The notes under the pieces are model-generated. The model worked only from the letters and a program-made list of their open reading frames with translations, was not told the origin of the DNA and did no database searches. Made by a program: the position numbers and the translations under genes. Source: a bacterium (GTDB taxonomy: Bacteria > Patescibacteria > CPR2 > UBA1875 > JAJYID01). Taken from it: a stretch of 64,000 bases of DNA. The stretch lies in contig JAUSJO010000003.1 of NCBI GenBank assembly GCA_030647205.1, positions 16,665-80,664 on the forward strand. Reading direction: 5' to 3'. Each line of letters starts with the position of its first letter. Position 1 is the stretch's first letter. Shown one piece after another: positions 1 to 6,746 of the stretch.

Positions 1-81
1 TGCATTTTTCCCTCCTAGAAAAAACCAAAGCACGAAACCTATCAAACTAACTCCGCCCACTGTTACTATAATCTTATCCAA
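1..81 (-). CDS. Membrane-anchored protein, N-terminus only (possible cupredoxin)
   Basis: Only the first 27 codons are in the window. The start is read as TTG at 79-81, six bases behind a GGAGG box at 88-92, and it overlaps the stop of the ArsR-type gene by 8 nt, so the two are translationally coupled. The visible peptide is a short charged start, then one hydrophobic segment ending in FFLGGKN, i.e. a single N-terminal membrane anchor. Anchored cupredoxin-like copper proteins often begin this way and sit behind metal-responsive repressors, so that role is inferred from context. The diagnostic copper ligands would lie outside the window, so the family is not established. Confidence 0.45.
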   Translation of the reverse strand, partial: MDKIIVTVGGVSLIGFVLWFFLGGKNA

Positions 82-667
82 TGCTAGCCTCCTTTTGCCT
101 TATCATTTCTCTGTTATTATCATTCTGAGTTTGCGAAGAATCTTGAGATCCTTCGTGCCTCAGGATGACATTACTAACTGACAGATACGTATTTGGGTCC
201 TTTACAAACTTTTCTTTGCATCCTCTCGCGCAGAAGAAATAGTCTTCACCACCATGTTTGCAGTTATCTGCGGCCGTCTTTGCGCTTACCATCATTCCGC
301 AGACCGGATCCTTGTACTCTTTCAGGTAATCTTCAAGCTTCATATCATCATCAATTAGTCCGGTTATATGCTTTGCCCCTTTAAATTTATTTTGCAAAAC
401 TTCACGGATTAAGTCGCTTGCCTTTAATATTTTAGAATCGGTCAATGAATAGTAAATGTATGTTCCCTCGCGTCTCGTTTTTACGAGGTTATTTTCTCTA
501 AGGACCATTAAATGCTGGGAAATATTTGCTTGGCGCATATCAAGCATTTCCTCAAGCTCGCCGACAGTCAGCTCTTTTTCCCTAATCAAATGAACAATCT
601 CCAGCCTTTTCGGGTTAGCGAGAACTTTAAAAACGTCCGCATGTAAATCAAAAATTGTTATACTCAT
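74..667 (-). CDS. ArsR-family metal-responsive repressor fused to a YHS domain
   Basis: 197 aa from the ATG at 667, chosen because GGGGAG lies five bases upstream; an ATG eight codons earlier has no ribosome site. Residues ~5-90 form an ArsR winged helix: the recognition-helix region reads RQANISQHLMVLRENNLV and is followed by the wing TRREGTYIYYSL. A linker leads to a YHS domain (~residues 120-160) with DPVCGM, a later Cys-His and FFCARGC, which binds metal in copper-handling proteins. The fusion suggests a repressor that senses copper or another soft metal through the YHS module, with the downstream anchored protein as target. The last ~25 residues (LRHEGSQDSS region) are encoded by a dispersed palindromic element, so the tail is probably an acquired, non-conserved extension. 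Confidence 0.8.
   Translation of the reverse strand: MSITIFDLHADVFKVLANPKRLEIVHLIREKELTVGELEEMLDMRQANISQHLMVLRENNLVKTRREGTYIYYSLTDSKILKASDLIREVLQNKFKGAKHITGLIDDDMKLEDYLKEYKDPVCGMMVSAKTAADNCKHGGEDYFFCARGCKEKFVKDPNTYLSVSNVILRHEGSQDSSQTQNDNNREMIRQKEASIG
120..170. repeat. Dispersed palindromic element, copy A, inside the ArsR-YHS coding region
   Basis: Begins TCATTCTGAG and ends CTCAGGATGACA, so its ends are imperfect inverted repeats. It matches the element at 6686-6734 in opposite orientation almost base for base over ~45 nt (shared GAAGAATCT, AGATCCTTCGTGCC and the ends). It lies in frame and encodes the C-terminal tail of the repressor. Confidence 0.75.
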
Positions 668-682
668 CTCTTCTCCCCTAAT

Positions 683-727
683 AATATTCAATATTCTGAA
701 TATATTCTCTATTCAAGAGCGTGTCAA
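683..727 (-). promoter_or_regulatory. Promoter and overlapping operator of the ArsR-YHS operon
   Basis: -35 TTGACA (722-727), 17-bp spacer, -10 TATATT (699-704). Two overlapping AT-rich palindromes cover the -10 and start region: ATATTC-n-GAATAT at 691-703 and AATATT-n-AATATT at 683-695. ArsR-family repressors bind such dyads across their own promoter, so autorepression is likely. Confidence 0.7.
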
Positions 728-734
728 GGAGAAA

Positions 735-1073
735 TTATCTTACAATAGTAGGTTTAAAGAATTGTTCTTGGAAATTTGTTTGATTTAGAATTTCTTCATC
801 TGTAAGCCTTGTTCCTTTTGGCACAACAACTAGTTTGTCGTCATCATCATCTAGCCTGTGTACTATAGCGATTACCTCGCCGGTGAATTTATCGAGCGGT
901 TTATCAACTCCTAAAACGTATGCGTCCAGCTCTTCTCCGTCGGGGGCTATCACGCCAGGAATATAGCCGTAGTTTACTTCATATTCAAAACCATGCTTGG
1001 GATGTTTTGACCCAAGCGGTCTGTCCATCACAACTTCAACTTCTTTACCTATATATTCTTTATATTCAGACAT
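735..1073 (-). CDS. Short inorganic pyrophosphatase-like protein
   Basis: 112 aa, about two thirds of a typical soluble family I pyrophosphatase (~175 aa). It keeps the recognisable core: RPLGSKHP, NYGYIPG and the acidic metal-binding segment DGEELDAYVLG, followed by the Asp-rich turn RLDDDDDKLVVVP. Proteins of this short form are widespread in Firmicutes and candidate phyla and are annotated as pyrophosphatases. It would hydrolyse diphosphate to phosphate in the cytoplasm and pull biosynthetic reactions forward. It lies 26 nt behind proB on the same strand without a clear ribosome site, so the two may be cotranscribed. Activity of the short form is inferred from family assignment. Confidence 0.75.
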   Translation of the reverse strand: MSEYKEYIGKEVEVVMDRPLGSKHPKHGFEYEVNYGYIPGVIAPDGEELDAYVLGVDKPLDKFTGEVIAIVHRLDDDDDKLVVVPKGTRLTDEEILNQTNFQEQFFKPTIVR

Positions 1074-1099
1074 AAGATTTTACTTTAATGATATGAGCG

Positions 1100-1861
1100 C
1101 TAGACAGAAAATTCTGTCCCTAAGTTCACACCCTCTTTTATTAAGGATAATATAGCCCCGTCTTTTTTGCCATTTAGTATATTAGTGGTTATCCCGTTCT
1201 CCATTGCTTCCTCTGCTACCAAAATCTTTGAAAGCATCCCTCCCTTACCGTTTTCGCTTTTTGTTTCGTTGACCATCGCCTTTATTTTGTCGTCAATTTT
1301 TTCGACCCGAGATATTAGGCTAGAACTCTCATCCGTTTTTGGGTCTGAAGAGTGAAGTCCGTCTACGTCTGTCAGTAGGATAAGCCTATCTGCATTTACT
1401 AGTTTGGCTAACTTTAATGCCAGCTGGTCGTTGTCGCTAAATCTTATCTCTTCATCTGCTACGGTATCATTTTCATTTATGATCGGAATAACCTTTTCTT
1501 TGAGCAGCTCCGCTATTGTTTCTTTTGCTTTTTGCTTGCTCTCGTTATCGGCTAGCTCTTTCCATGTGAGCAGTGCTTGTGCAACTAGTGTCGGATGAAA
1601 TGCTTTAATCCAGGCTTCCATAAGATAACCTTGACCAATAGCCGCTAATGCTCTTTTTCTCGCCAATGAGTTTGGCCTGTTAGTTTCACCAATATGTTTT
1701 AAGCCGGAAGAAATCGCTCCTGAGGATACAACGAGAATTTCATAACCATCATTGTGTAATTTCGAGACATCATTTGCCAGAGAGTTTATACGCTTATAGT
1801 TTAAGCCGTTGCTTGAGGTTATAGTGTCGCTGCCTATTTTTATCACTAATCTTTTGTTCAT
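1100..1861 (-). CDS. proB: Glutamate 5-kinase, short form without PUA domain
   Basis: 253 aa from the ATG at 1861. A longer reading to 1933 would run through the upstream terminator and is not credible. It is an amino-acid kinase fold protein: N-terminal KIGSDTIT, the glycine loop SSGAISSG, the glutamate-binding and kinase segment NENDTVADEEIRFSDND, then LTDVDGL and GKGGMLSK. It phosphorylates glutamate to glutamyl 5-phosphate, the first step to proline. The E. coli enzyme (367 aa) carries a C-terminal PUA domain; this one ends after the kinase domain, as in many short homologues. No proA or proC is nearby, so the pathway cannot be judged from this window. The GTGGM motif common in the family reads GKGGM here. 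Confidence 0.85.
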   Translation of the reverse strand: MNKRLVIKIGSDTITSSNGLNYKRINSLANDVSKLHNDGYEILVVSSGAISSGLKHIGETNRPNSLARKRALAAIGQGYLMEAWIKAFHPTLVAQALLTWKELADNESKQKAKETIAELLKEKVIPIINENDTVADEEIRFSDNDQLALKLAKLVNADRLILLTDVDGLHSSDPKTDESSSLISRVEKIDDKIKAMVNETKSENGKGGMLSKILVAEEAMENGITTNILNGKKDGAILSLIKEGVNLGTEFSV

Positions 1862-1886
1862 AATGCTAAATTTTACCTCAAAATAG

Positions 1887-1946
1887 CCAAAAAGAAAAGC
1901 GGACACTCTTGGTCCGCGGATGGGCCGGATCATCGATGTCCGGCCC
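1887..1946 (-). terminator. Double-hairpin terminator behind the 111-aa gene
   Basis: Reading the minus strand, a GGGCCGGA/TCCGGCCC stem (1922-1946) is followed by GCGGAC/GTCCGC (1899-1917) and the T-rich run TTTTCTTTTT (1888-1898). It separates the upstream hypothetical gene from proB. Confidence 0.75.
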
Positions 1947-1948
1947 GC

Positions 1949-2284
1949 TTATACTCTTGGCTTGAGGGAATACTCCTGAAACACCTCGTTTAGTGTTTTA
2001 ATAATAGTGCCCCATTCGGCATTACATTTTTTGATTATAGTAATGCTTTTCTTCCGGAAGAATACGAACTCGACTTCTTCGGGCATGATCAGGTCGAACA
2101 TAATGTTCCTCTCGACCAAATCAGTTTTAAGAAATGCACTATCGTCTTTCTGCGATACTATTTCATGAATGATCTCCCATGACCATTTACCCAGCATGTC
2201 GTGAAAATTGTTTTGAGTCATTACTTTAAGCCTGCATTTATCCCTTGAGTAGCTATGGATTGCGGGATGTTCTAATGACAGCAT
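1949..2284 (-). CDS. Uncharacterised 111-aa protein
   Basis: The start is the ATG at 2284, set by GAGGAGGT eight bases upstream; 15 extra in-frame codons upstream contain the promoter region and are excluded. No family is recognised. The protein is soluble, has no signal peptide, and mixes helices (WSWEIIHEIV) with a C-terminal helix TLNEVFQEY. A central acidic and aromatic stretch (MPEEVEFVFFRKKSIT) looks like paired strands. It forms its own transcription unit: consensus promoter at 2328-2356 and double-hairpin terminator at 1887-1946. Likely a lineage-specific gene; no function is proposed. Confidence 0.6.
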   Translation of the reverse strand: MLSLEHPAIHSYSRDKCRLKVMTQNNFHDMLGKWSWEIIHEIVSQKDDSAFLKTDLVERNIMFDLIMPEEVEFVFFRKKSITIIKKCNAEWGTIIKTLNEVFQEYSLKPRV

Positions 2285-2327
2285 TTGTCTCACCTCCTCA
2301 CAGTACACTTGATTGCAAGAAGCTGTC

Positions 2328-2356
2328 ATTATAGCTCAGAAAGTAACTGATTACAA
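2328..2356 (-). promoter_or_regulatory. Promoter of the 111-aa gene
   Basis: -35 TTGTAA (2351-2356), 17-bp spacer, -10 TATAAT (2328-2333), followed by a leader of about 40 nt with a GAGGAGGT ribosome site. Confidence 0.65.
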
Positions 2357-2375
2357 TATTTTCATCAAACGATTT

Positions 2376-2416
2376 AAACGGCCGTCCTAACTCTCTGGTT
2401 AGATTAACGGCCGTTT
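2376..2416 (-). terminator. Hairpin terminator behind the 62-aa zinc-ribbon gene
   Basis: Inverted repeat AAACGGCCGT (2376-2385) and ACGGCCGTTT (2407-2416) with an inner CCTAAC/GTTAG pairing. It starts 7 nt past the stop of the zinc-ribbon gene. The T-run is short, so termination strength is uncertain. Confidence 0.55.
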
Positions 2417-2423
2417 TAGAACA

Positions 2424-2612
2424 TTAGGGAGTATTGTTTTTTTGGCTTCCGGCATAGGATCCTACCCACGTAAGTGTGCTCATGTTAATTTCGGCCGTGC
2501 ACCATCTACACTCTTTATGTTTCTTGTCCTTAATCTTGTTTTTACCCTTCTCGAAGTCCTCCTCAAAGAGAAACTTCTTGCAACTCGGACATATAGCATA
2601 TCCAGATGGCAT
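2424..2612 (-). CDS. Small zinc-ribbon protein (62 aa)
   Basis: The start is the ATG at 2612, four bases after GGAGGGG; the 20 in-frame codons upstream lack a ribosome site. The product has two metal-knuckle pairs, CPSC at residues ~8-11 and CRWC at ~36-39, separated by a very lysine-rich segment (FEKGKNKIKDKKHKE), and a C-terminal tail with a predicted strand. This fits a stand-alone zinc ribbon that may bind nucleic acid or protein. It lies just downstream of the tiny-protein operon but beyond its terminator (2727-2756), so it is probably transcribed separately. No named family is recognised. Confidence 0.65.
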   Translation of the reverse strand: MPSGYAICPSCKKFLFEEDFEKGKNKIKDKKHKECRWCTAEINMSTLTWVGSYAGSQKNNTP

Positions 2613-2726
2613 TTTGCCCCTCCTTGATTTTTGAGGTAATTTGTATAAGTTTCCCCCGATGATTTTTACCATCAGGCAAATTTAAATATATCATCGCGGA
2701 AAGGTCTTTTCTTCGGTTTATATAAC

Positions 2727-2756
2727 AAAAAAAGGACTCGGATATTTTCCGAGCCC
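2727..2756 (-). terminator. Terminator of the tiny-protein operon
   Basis: On the minus strand GGGCTCGG pairs with CCGAGTCC (2734-2756), followed by TTTTTTT. Three further hairpins precede it (GACGG/CCGTC, CCAATA/TATTGG and GGGG..CCC/GGG..CCCC between 2757 and 2835), making a structured 3' end of about 110 nt. Confidence 0.75.
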
Positions 2757-2821
2757 TGTGGACCGAGGGGACTCCCATCATTCTGGGAACCCCCAATACT
2801 TTTTGCTCTTTATTGGACGGT

Positions 2822-2902
2822 CTAAAAACCGTCGGCAAGCTCCCCGTTTGTTGGAGGGACCTTTAGAAGCATCCTGATAAATAATATGGCAGTAGCAACC
2901 AT
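2822..2902 (-). CDS. Tiny protein, 26 aa
   Basis: ATG at 2902 preceded by AGGAGAAGGA, reading MVATAILFIRMLLKVPP and ending TAG within the first 3' hairpin. A hydrophobic N-terminal half and polar C-terminal half suggest a membrane-associated peptide. It is the last of four consecutive tiny reading frames on the same strand. Coding status rests on the ribosome site and operon position only. Confidence 0.4.
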   Translation of the reverse strand: MVATAILFIRMLLKVPPTNGELADGF

Positions 2903-2910
2903 TCCTTCTC

Positions 2911-3075
2911 CTAGTCTGTTTTCTGTGAGTCTTTAATGCCGGGAGTAAACTTCCGTTTTCCTTTGCCCCATCCCTTCCCTCTTGGCTGAGGAGTTCCCCA
3001 GAAGTAGTCTCCGGTTAAGAACTCAATCACACGAAGAAGACCAAGGCCAATGGGGATCAAAAGTAACAGTGGCAT
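2911..3075 (-). CDS. Small membrane protein, 54 aa
   Basis: The start at 3075 is chosen because AGGAGG lies four bases upstream; the longer in-frame reading to 3198 only overlaps the preceding gene. Residues 1-16 (MPLLLLIPIGLGLLRV) form one hydrophobic helix, followed by DYFWG and a basic tail rich in Lys, Gly and Arg (GKGWGKGKRKF). This is a single-pass topology with a positively charged cytoplasmic end. It follows the 59-aa gene by 17 nt. No family is recognised. Confidence 0.5.
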   Translation of the reverse strand: MPLLLLIPIGLGLLRVIEFLTGDYFWGTPQPRGKGWGKGKRKFTPGIKDSQKTD

Positions 3076-3092
3076 CTCTCCTCCTAATCCAG

Positions 3093-3272
3093 TTAATCCA
3101 GGGATTTTATAGAAAAAGTTCCTCTGCTCTTCTTGCTTATCTCTCCTCTCGGAAACGGGCCATGTACGATATTGTACCCATACATAGCAACACAGCAAAC
3201 TACACAGATTGCACCGAGTAGTATCTGTATTATTGTGGGCAGTGATGCAAAGAAAGTGGTAACACCATCCAT
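3093..3272 (-). CDS. Small membrane protein, 59 aa
   Basis: ATG at 3272 follows GGAG at six bases. The product has a central hydrophobic helix (~residues 13-33, including AICVVCCVAMYG with two adjacent cysteines) and a basic C-terminal tail (PRGEISKKSRG). It is the second gene of the promoter-to-terminator unit 3498-2727. No known family is recognised; a holin-like, toxin-like or membrane-adaptor role would each be a guess. Confidence 0.5.
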   Translation of the reverse strand: MDGVTTFFASLPTIIQILLGAICVVCCVAMYGYNIVHGPFPRGEISKKSRGTFSIKSLD

Positions 3273-3337
3273 ACTCTTCTCCTTTTTTCTAGACTAATAT
3301 GTGGATAATACAAGGGAAATGCTTTCCGGTACATTGC

Positions 3338-3430
3338 CTATCGGCAAAGCTCAAATGGTTCGTCGACTCCGTAATCTGCCGGGCAGATCATCAAAACGAT
3401 TATTTTCATAGTATCAAAGAATTTTTTCAT
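3338..3430 (-). CDS. Tiny protein, 30 aa, first gene of the small-protein operon
   Basis: ATG at 3430 preceded by GGGGGGTGAGAAA, starting about 35 nt after the predicted transcription start. The sequence begins MKKFFDTMKIIVLMICP, a basic start and a short hydrophobic core, then an acidic end (DYGVDEPFEL). It may be a leader peptide or a small membrane protein. Evidence is the ribosome site plus the strong promoter just upstream. Confidence 0.4.
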   Translation of the reverse strand: MKKFFDTMKIIVLMICPADYGVDEPFELCR

Positions 3431-3469
3431 TTTCTCACCCCCCGGTTTGTTAAAGGTACAACTTTTCAA

Positions 3470-3498
3470 ATTATATCAAGGAAAGTTGCTTGATTCAA
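3470..3498 (-). promoter_or_regulatory. Promoter of the small-protein operon
   Basis: -35 TTGAAT (3493-3498), 17-bp spacer, -10 TATAAT (3470-3475), in the 26-bp gap just past the secA stop codon. Confidence 0.7.
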
Positions 3499-3523
3499 GT
3501 TAGGATAAGCGTAATGAAGAGTT

Positions 3524-6208
3524 CTAAGAGTTTTTGCCGCAGCACTTCTTATATTTTTTACCGGAACCGCAAGGACAGGGGTCATTTCGGCCGACTTTAG
3601 TCTTTTTTAGAACAGTTTGGTTTTTTTCTGCTTGGCTGCCTGACTCTCTGCGCATTATAGACGCATTCTGAGATTTCTCTGGCGCGCCTGATTCTACGGC
3701 ATTTTCTGCGGCTTTGGTTAATCTAGATTCTTGTTCTCTGGGTGCTTCGGCCGGTTGAATTCTTATTTTAAATATCATATTTACTATTTCGCTTCGTATG
3801 CCTGCTAAAAATTGCTGGAACATGCCATAAGATTCTTTTTTATACTCGACAAGCGGCTCCATTTGACCATAAGCTCTGAGTCCGATGCCTTCTCTCAAGC
3901 GGTCAATCGCATCAAGATGATCTATCCAAAGAGTGTCGATGATGTGGAGATAGACAGATCTTTCAATACTTCGCATTATTTCCGGTGTGAACTCTTTTTC
4001 CCGTGCTTCGTACTGTTTCTCCATGTATTTTACTGCCACTCCAATGATTTCTTCCGGAGTTTCTTTTTTGATGTTATCTTTGAATTTATTATCAGTGGGG
4101 ACGATGGCATCAAACGTTTTAATAAAGTTATCATAGTCAAACTCTTCTGTTTGAGCATTGACGTTCTCTGTAACCAAAAACTCTGCTGATTGGCTTAAGT
4201 AGTCGAGTATCTCAGTTTTTACGTCATGATCGCCAAGTATCATTCGCCTTTTTCCGTAAACATATTCGCGTTGTTTATTCATCACATCATCATATTCAAC
4301 TAAATGTTTTCTGATGTCGAAGTTATTGCCTTCCACTTTTCTCTGGGCGCTTTCCAGGGATTTTGAAATCATGCCATGTTGGATAGGTTGGTCGTCGGGA
4401 AGTCCTAGTTTTTGCATGACAGAACCGATTCTTTCAGAACCGAATATCCTCATCAGGTCATCTTCAAGTGATACGTAGAACTGGGTAGATCCGGGGTCGC
4501 CTTGTCTTCCGCAACGTCCTCGGAGCTGATTGTCAATACGTCTCGCTTCGTGTCTTTCACTGCCGATAACGTGAAGTCCGCCAAACTTTGTCACGCCATC
4601 ACCAAGGACGATGTCAGTTCCACGACCAGCCATGTTTGTTGCAACCGTAACAGTACCTTTCTGACCGGCTTGAGATATAATGAGCGCTTCTTTTTCGTGG
4701 AATTTAGCGTTTAGAACACTATGCTTCACGCCATTTCTTTTTAGCATATCTGAAAGAAGCTCATTTCTTTCAATAGAAACAGTACCGATCAAAACCGGCT
4801 GGCCTTTTTCACTTCTTTCTTTCACGTCTTGGACAATTGCTCTAAACTTTGCTAGCTCTGTTTTGTAAATAACATCGTTTAAGTCTTTTCTGACATTTGG
4901 CATGTTTGTTGGGATTATTAGAACATCAAGGCTATAAATTTTGTGGAACTCTTCAGCTTCAGTCTCAGCGGTACCGGTCATACCGGATAGTTTTGTATAA
5001 AGTCGGAAATAGTTTTGGAAAGATATTGTAGCGAGCGTCAGAGACTCTCTTTTTATCTCAACGCTTTCTTTGGCCTCTATCGCTTGATGCAGTCCTTCAG
5101 AATATCTTCGCCCGAGCATCAAACGGCCGGTGAACTCGTCAACTATTATCACTTCCCCGTCTTTGACTACGTAATCTCGGTCTTTTTTGAAAAGTGCCAC
5201 AGCCTTTAAAGATTGCTCAATGTGGTGAACGGTTTCGATACCGCCTTCTTCATAAACATTGTTCATCCCGAGCATTCTCTCCATTTCGGCGATGCCCTCA
5301 TCGGTCAGGCTGACGGCTTTTTGTTTTTCATCAATAACATAATCTTTATCTTTTTTTAGTTTTTCGGCAAGTTCGGCAAACTGATAATATTTTCCGGTTG
5401 ATTCCTCGGCTGGTGCGGAGATTATTAGCGGAGTTCTTGCCTCGTCTATCAAAATAGAGTCAACTTCATCAACAACTGCGAAGTTTAGACCGCGTTGCAC
5501 CATCTGATCCAAAGACTGAACCATGTTGTCGCGTAGATAATCGAACCCGAACTCATTGTTTGTTCCGTATGTTATGTCGGCAGCATATGCTTCCTTCCTC
5601 GTGACGGGTCGCATATGTTTGGTTTTTTCATCGAGTGCATTTTCATCCTCAAATTTTTCATCATAGAGAAATGCCTCGTCGTGGATGATGACGCCAACGC
5701 TCAGGCCCAGTCCGTTATAAACGGCGCCCATCCAACCGGCATCACGTTTTGATAGGTAATCATTTACGGTGACAACGTGAACCCCGAGACCTGTTAGTGC
5801 ATTTAGCGTAGCGGCAAGGGTTGCGACCAAGGTTTTTCCTTCACCGGTTTTCATCTCAGATATTTTTCCGGAGTGAAGAACATATCCGCCGATAAGCTGG
5901 ACATCGAAGTGTCGCATCTTTAGTCTTCTTTTTGACACTTCGCGGACAAGCGCGAAAACTTCAGGTAGGTGTGGCTCTAGGATATCGTTAATTTTTTTAT
6001 TTGCCGTTTTCTTCTCGGTATCTTCGGGGATTTCTTTTTCTATTTTCTTGGTGATTTTTTCACGGATTTCTTGAATCCGCGTTTTGATTTTGGCATCACT
6101 TAACTTTGACACACTTTCTTCAAGCGAGTTTACTTTTTCCACAACGGGCTGGATTTTCTTTATTTCTTTCTCATTCGGGTCACCGAATATTTTTTTTAAA
6201 ATAGGCAT
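3524..6208 (-). CDS. secA: Preprotein translocase ATPase SecA
   Basis: 894 aa, full length for the family. SecA drives unfolded preproteins through SecYEG at the cytoplasmic membrane using ATP. Visible motifs: Walker A region EMKTGEGKTLVA (~residue 117), Walker B VVDEVDSILIDEA (~220), the second helicase domain with TNMAGRGTDI and QLRGRCGRQGDPG, the scaffold/wing region, and a C-terminal CPCGSGKKYKKCC zinc motif that binds SecB or ribosomes in other bacteria. It stands between the small-protein operon and hpf; the gap to hpf holds a palindromic repeat. A short palindromic element, not a classic promoter, fills the upstream region. Confidence 0.97.
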   Translation of the reverse strand: MPILKKIFGDPNEKEIKKIQPVVEKVNSLEESVSKLSDAKIKTRIQEIREKITKKIEKEIPEDTEKKTANKKINDILEPHLPEVFALVREVSKRRLKMRHFDVQLIGGYVLHSGKISEMKTGEGKTLVATLAATLNALTGLGVHVVTVNDYLSKRDAGWMGAVYNGLGLSVGVIIHDEAFLYDEKFEDENALDEKTKHMRPVTRKEAYAADITYGTNNEFGFDYLRDNMVQSLDQMVQRGLNFAVVDEVDSILIDEARTPLIISAPAEESTGKYYQFAELAEKLKKDKDYVIDEKQKAVSLTDEGIAEMERMLGMNNVYEEGGIETVHHIEQSLKAVALFKKDRDYVVKDGEVIIVDEFTGRLMLGRRYSEGLHQAIEAKESVEIKRESLTLATISFQNYFRLYTKLSGMTGTAETEAEEFHKIYSLDVLIIPTNMPNVRKDLNDVIYKTELAKFRAIVQDVKERSEKGQPVLIGTVSIERNELLSDMLKRNGVKHSVLNAKFHEKEALIISQAGQKGTVTVATNMAGRGTDIVLGDGVTKFGGLHVIGSERHEARRIDNQLRGRCGRQGDPGSTQFYVSLEDDLMRIFGSERIGSVMQKLGLPDDQPIQHGMISKSLESAQRKVEGNNFDIRKHLVEYDDVMNKQREYVYGKRRMILGDHDVKTEILDYLSQSAEFLVTENVNAQTEEFDYDNFIKTFDAIVPTDNKFKDNIKKETPEEIIGVAVKYMEKQYEAREKEFTPEIMRSIERSVYLHIIDTLWIDHLDAIDRLREGIGLRAYGQMEPLVEYKKESYGMFQQFLAGIRSEIVNMIFKIRIQPAEAPREQESRLTKAAENAVESGAPEKSQNASIMRRESGSQAEKNQTVLKKTKVGRNDPCPCGSGKKYKKCCGKNS

Positions 6209-6228
6209 AAATTGTATTCAATTTCCTC

Positions 6229-6298
6229 TGTCATTCTGAAACAAGATTTCAGAATCTATTTAAGTAATGCTGGATTCCGGATCGAGTCCGGAATGACA
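6229..6298. repeat. Dispersed palindromic element, copy C, between hpf and secA
   Basis: Ends are TGTCATTC and GAATGACA, perfect inverted repeats. Internally it holds TTCTGAAA...TTTCAGAA and GGATTCCGGA...TCCGGAAT, two nested hairpins. The right half matches the copy at about 12628-12651. Confidence 0.75.
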
Positions 6299-6306
6299 AA
6301 ATATAA

Positions 6307-6660
6307 TTAACCGCGCCTGAACAGTCGTCTTACGGCATCTTTGCTTTTTGACAGTCTGCTTTTCTTGCTAGATTTCTTTTTATTTTCTCTTAACTCTCTT
6401 GAGGCTTTTCTTTCCATCTCATCAATGGCGGCAAAAACATTTTTGCCTTCACCTTTTACTGCAATATCTTTACCTGGGATTTTTACCAAAACCTTTGCTA
6501 CGCCTGCTCTATCTTCTGTCTTGTTGTGGTCTTCTTCTAGTGCAAGGTCTACATGAAGAATATCTATTCCATATTTTGAAAACTTTGCCACCTTCTCCTC
6601 GGCGTATGATTTAACTTCTTTTGTTATAACTGTTTCAACTCCCCTGATATCGACTTGCAT
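6307..6660 (-). CDS. hpf: Ribosome hibernation-promoting factor, short form
   Basis: 117 aa, similar in length to short HPF/RaiA proteins. The core is the beta-alpha-beta-beta-beta-alpha fold: RGVETVITKEVKSYAEEKVAKF, then VDLALEEDHN, KVLVKIPGKDIAVKG and IDEMERKASRELRE. The last ~25 residues are very basic (KKSSKKSRLSKSK, RRLFRRG), as expected for binding in the mRNA channel of the small subunit. It stabilises idle ribosomes under low growth. The long-form dimerisation domain is absent. It lies between palindromic repeats on both sides, so it is probably a single-gene unit. Confidence 0.9.
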   Translation of the reverse strand: MQVDIRGVETVITKEVKSYAEEKVAKFSKYGIDILHVDLALEEDHNKTEDRAGVAKVLVKIPGKDIAVKGEGKNVFAAIDEMERKASRELRENKKKSSKKSRLSKSKDAVRRLFRRG

Positions 6661-6685
6661 ATTTTACCATCCTTTCTTTATCGTT

Positions 6686-6734
6686 TGTCATCCTGAGGCA
6701 CGAAGGATCTAGATTCTTCCTTTGTCAGAATGAC
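6686..6734. repeat. Dispersed palindromic element, copy B, between serS and hpf
   Basis: TGTCATCCTGAGGCACGAAG opening and CAGAATGAC ending; inverted relative to copy A with only a handful of differences. It could fold as a hairpin in either transcript and may act as a terminator between serS and hpf. Confidence 0.75.
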
Positions 6735-6746
6735 GGTAATTATGTA

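Noticed and set aside
1862..1933. N-terminal extension of ProB by 24 residues
   Set aside because: The extension is the upstream terminator hairpin read as protein, and the conserved kinase start follows the ATG at 1861.
2563..2838. 91-aa minus-strand frame covering the 3' hairpins of the small-protein operon
   Set aside because: It crosses a strong terminator and overlaps the better supported zinc-ribbon gene; no ribosome site.
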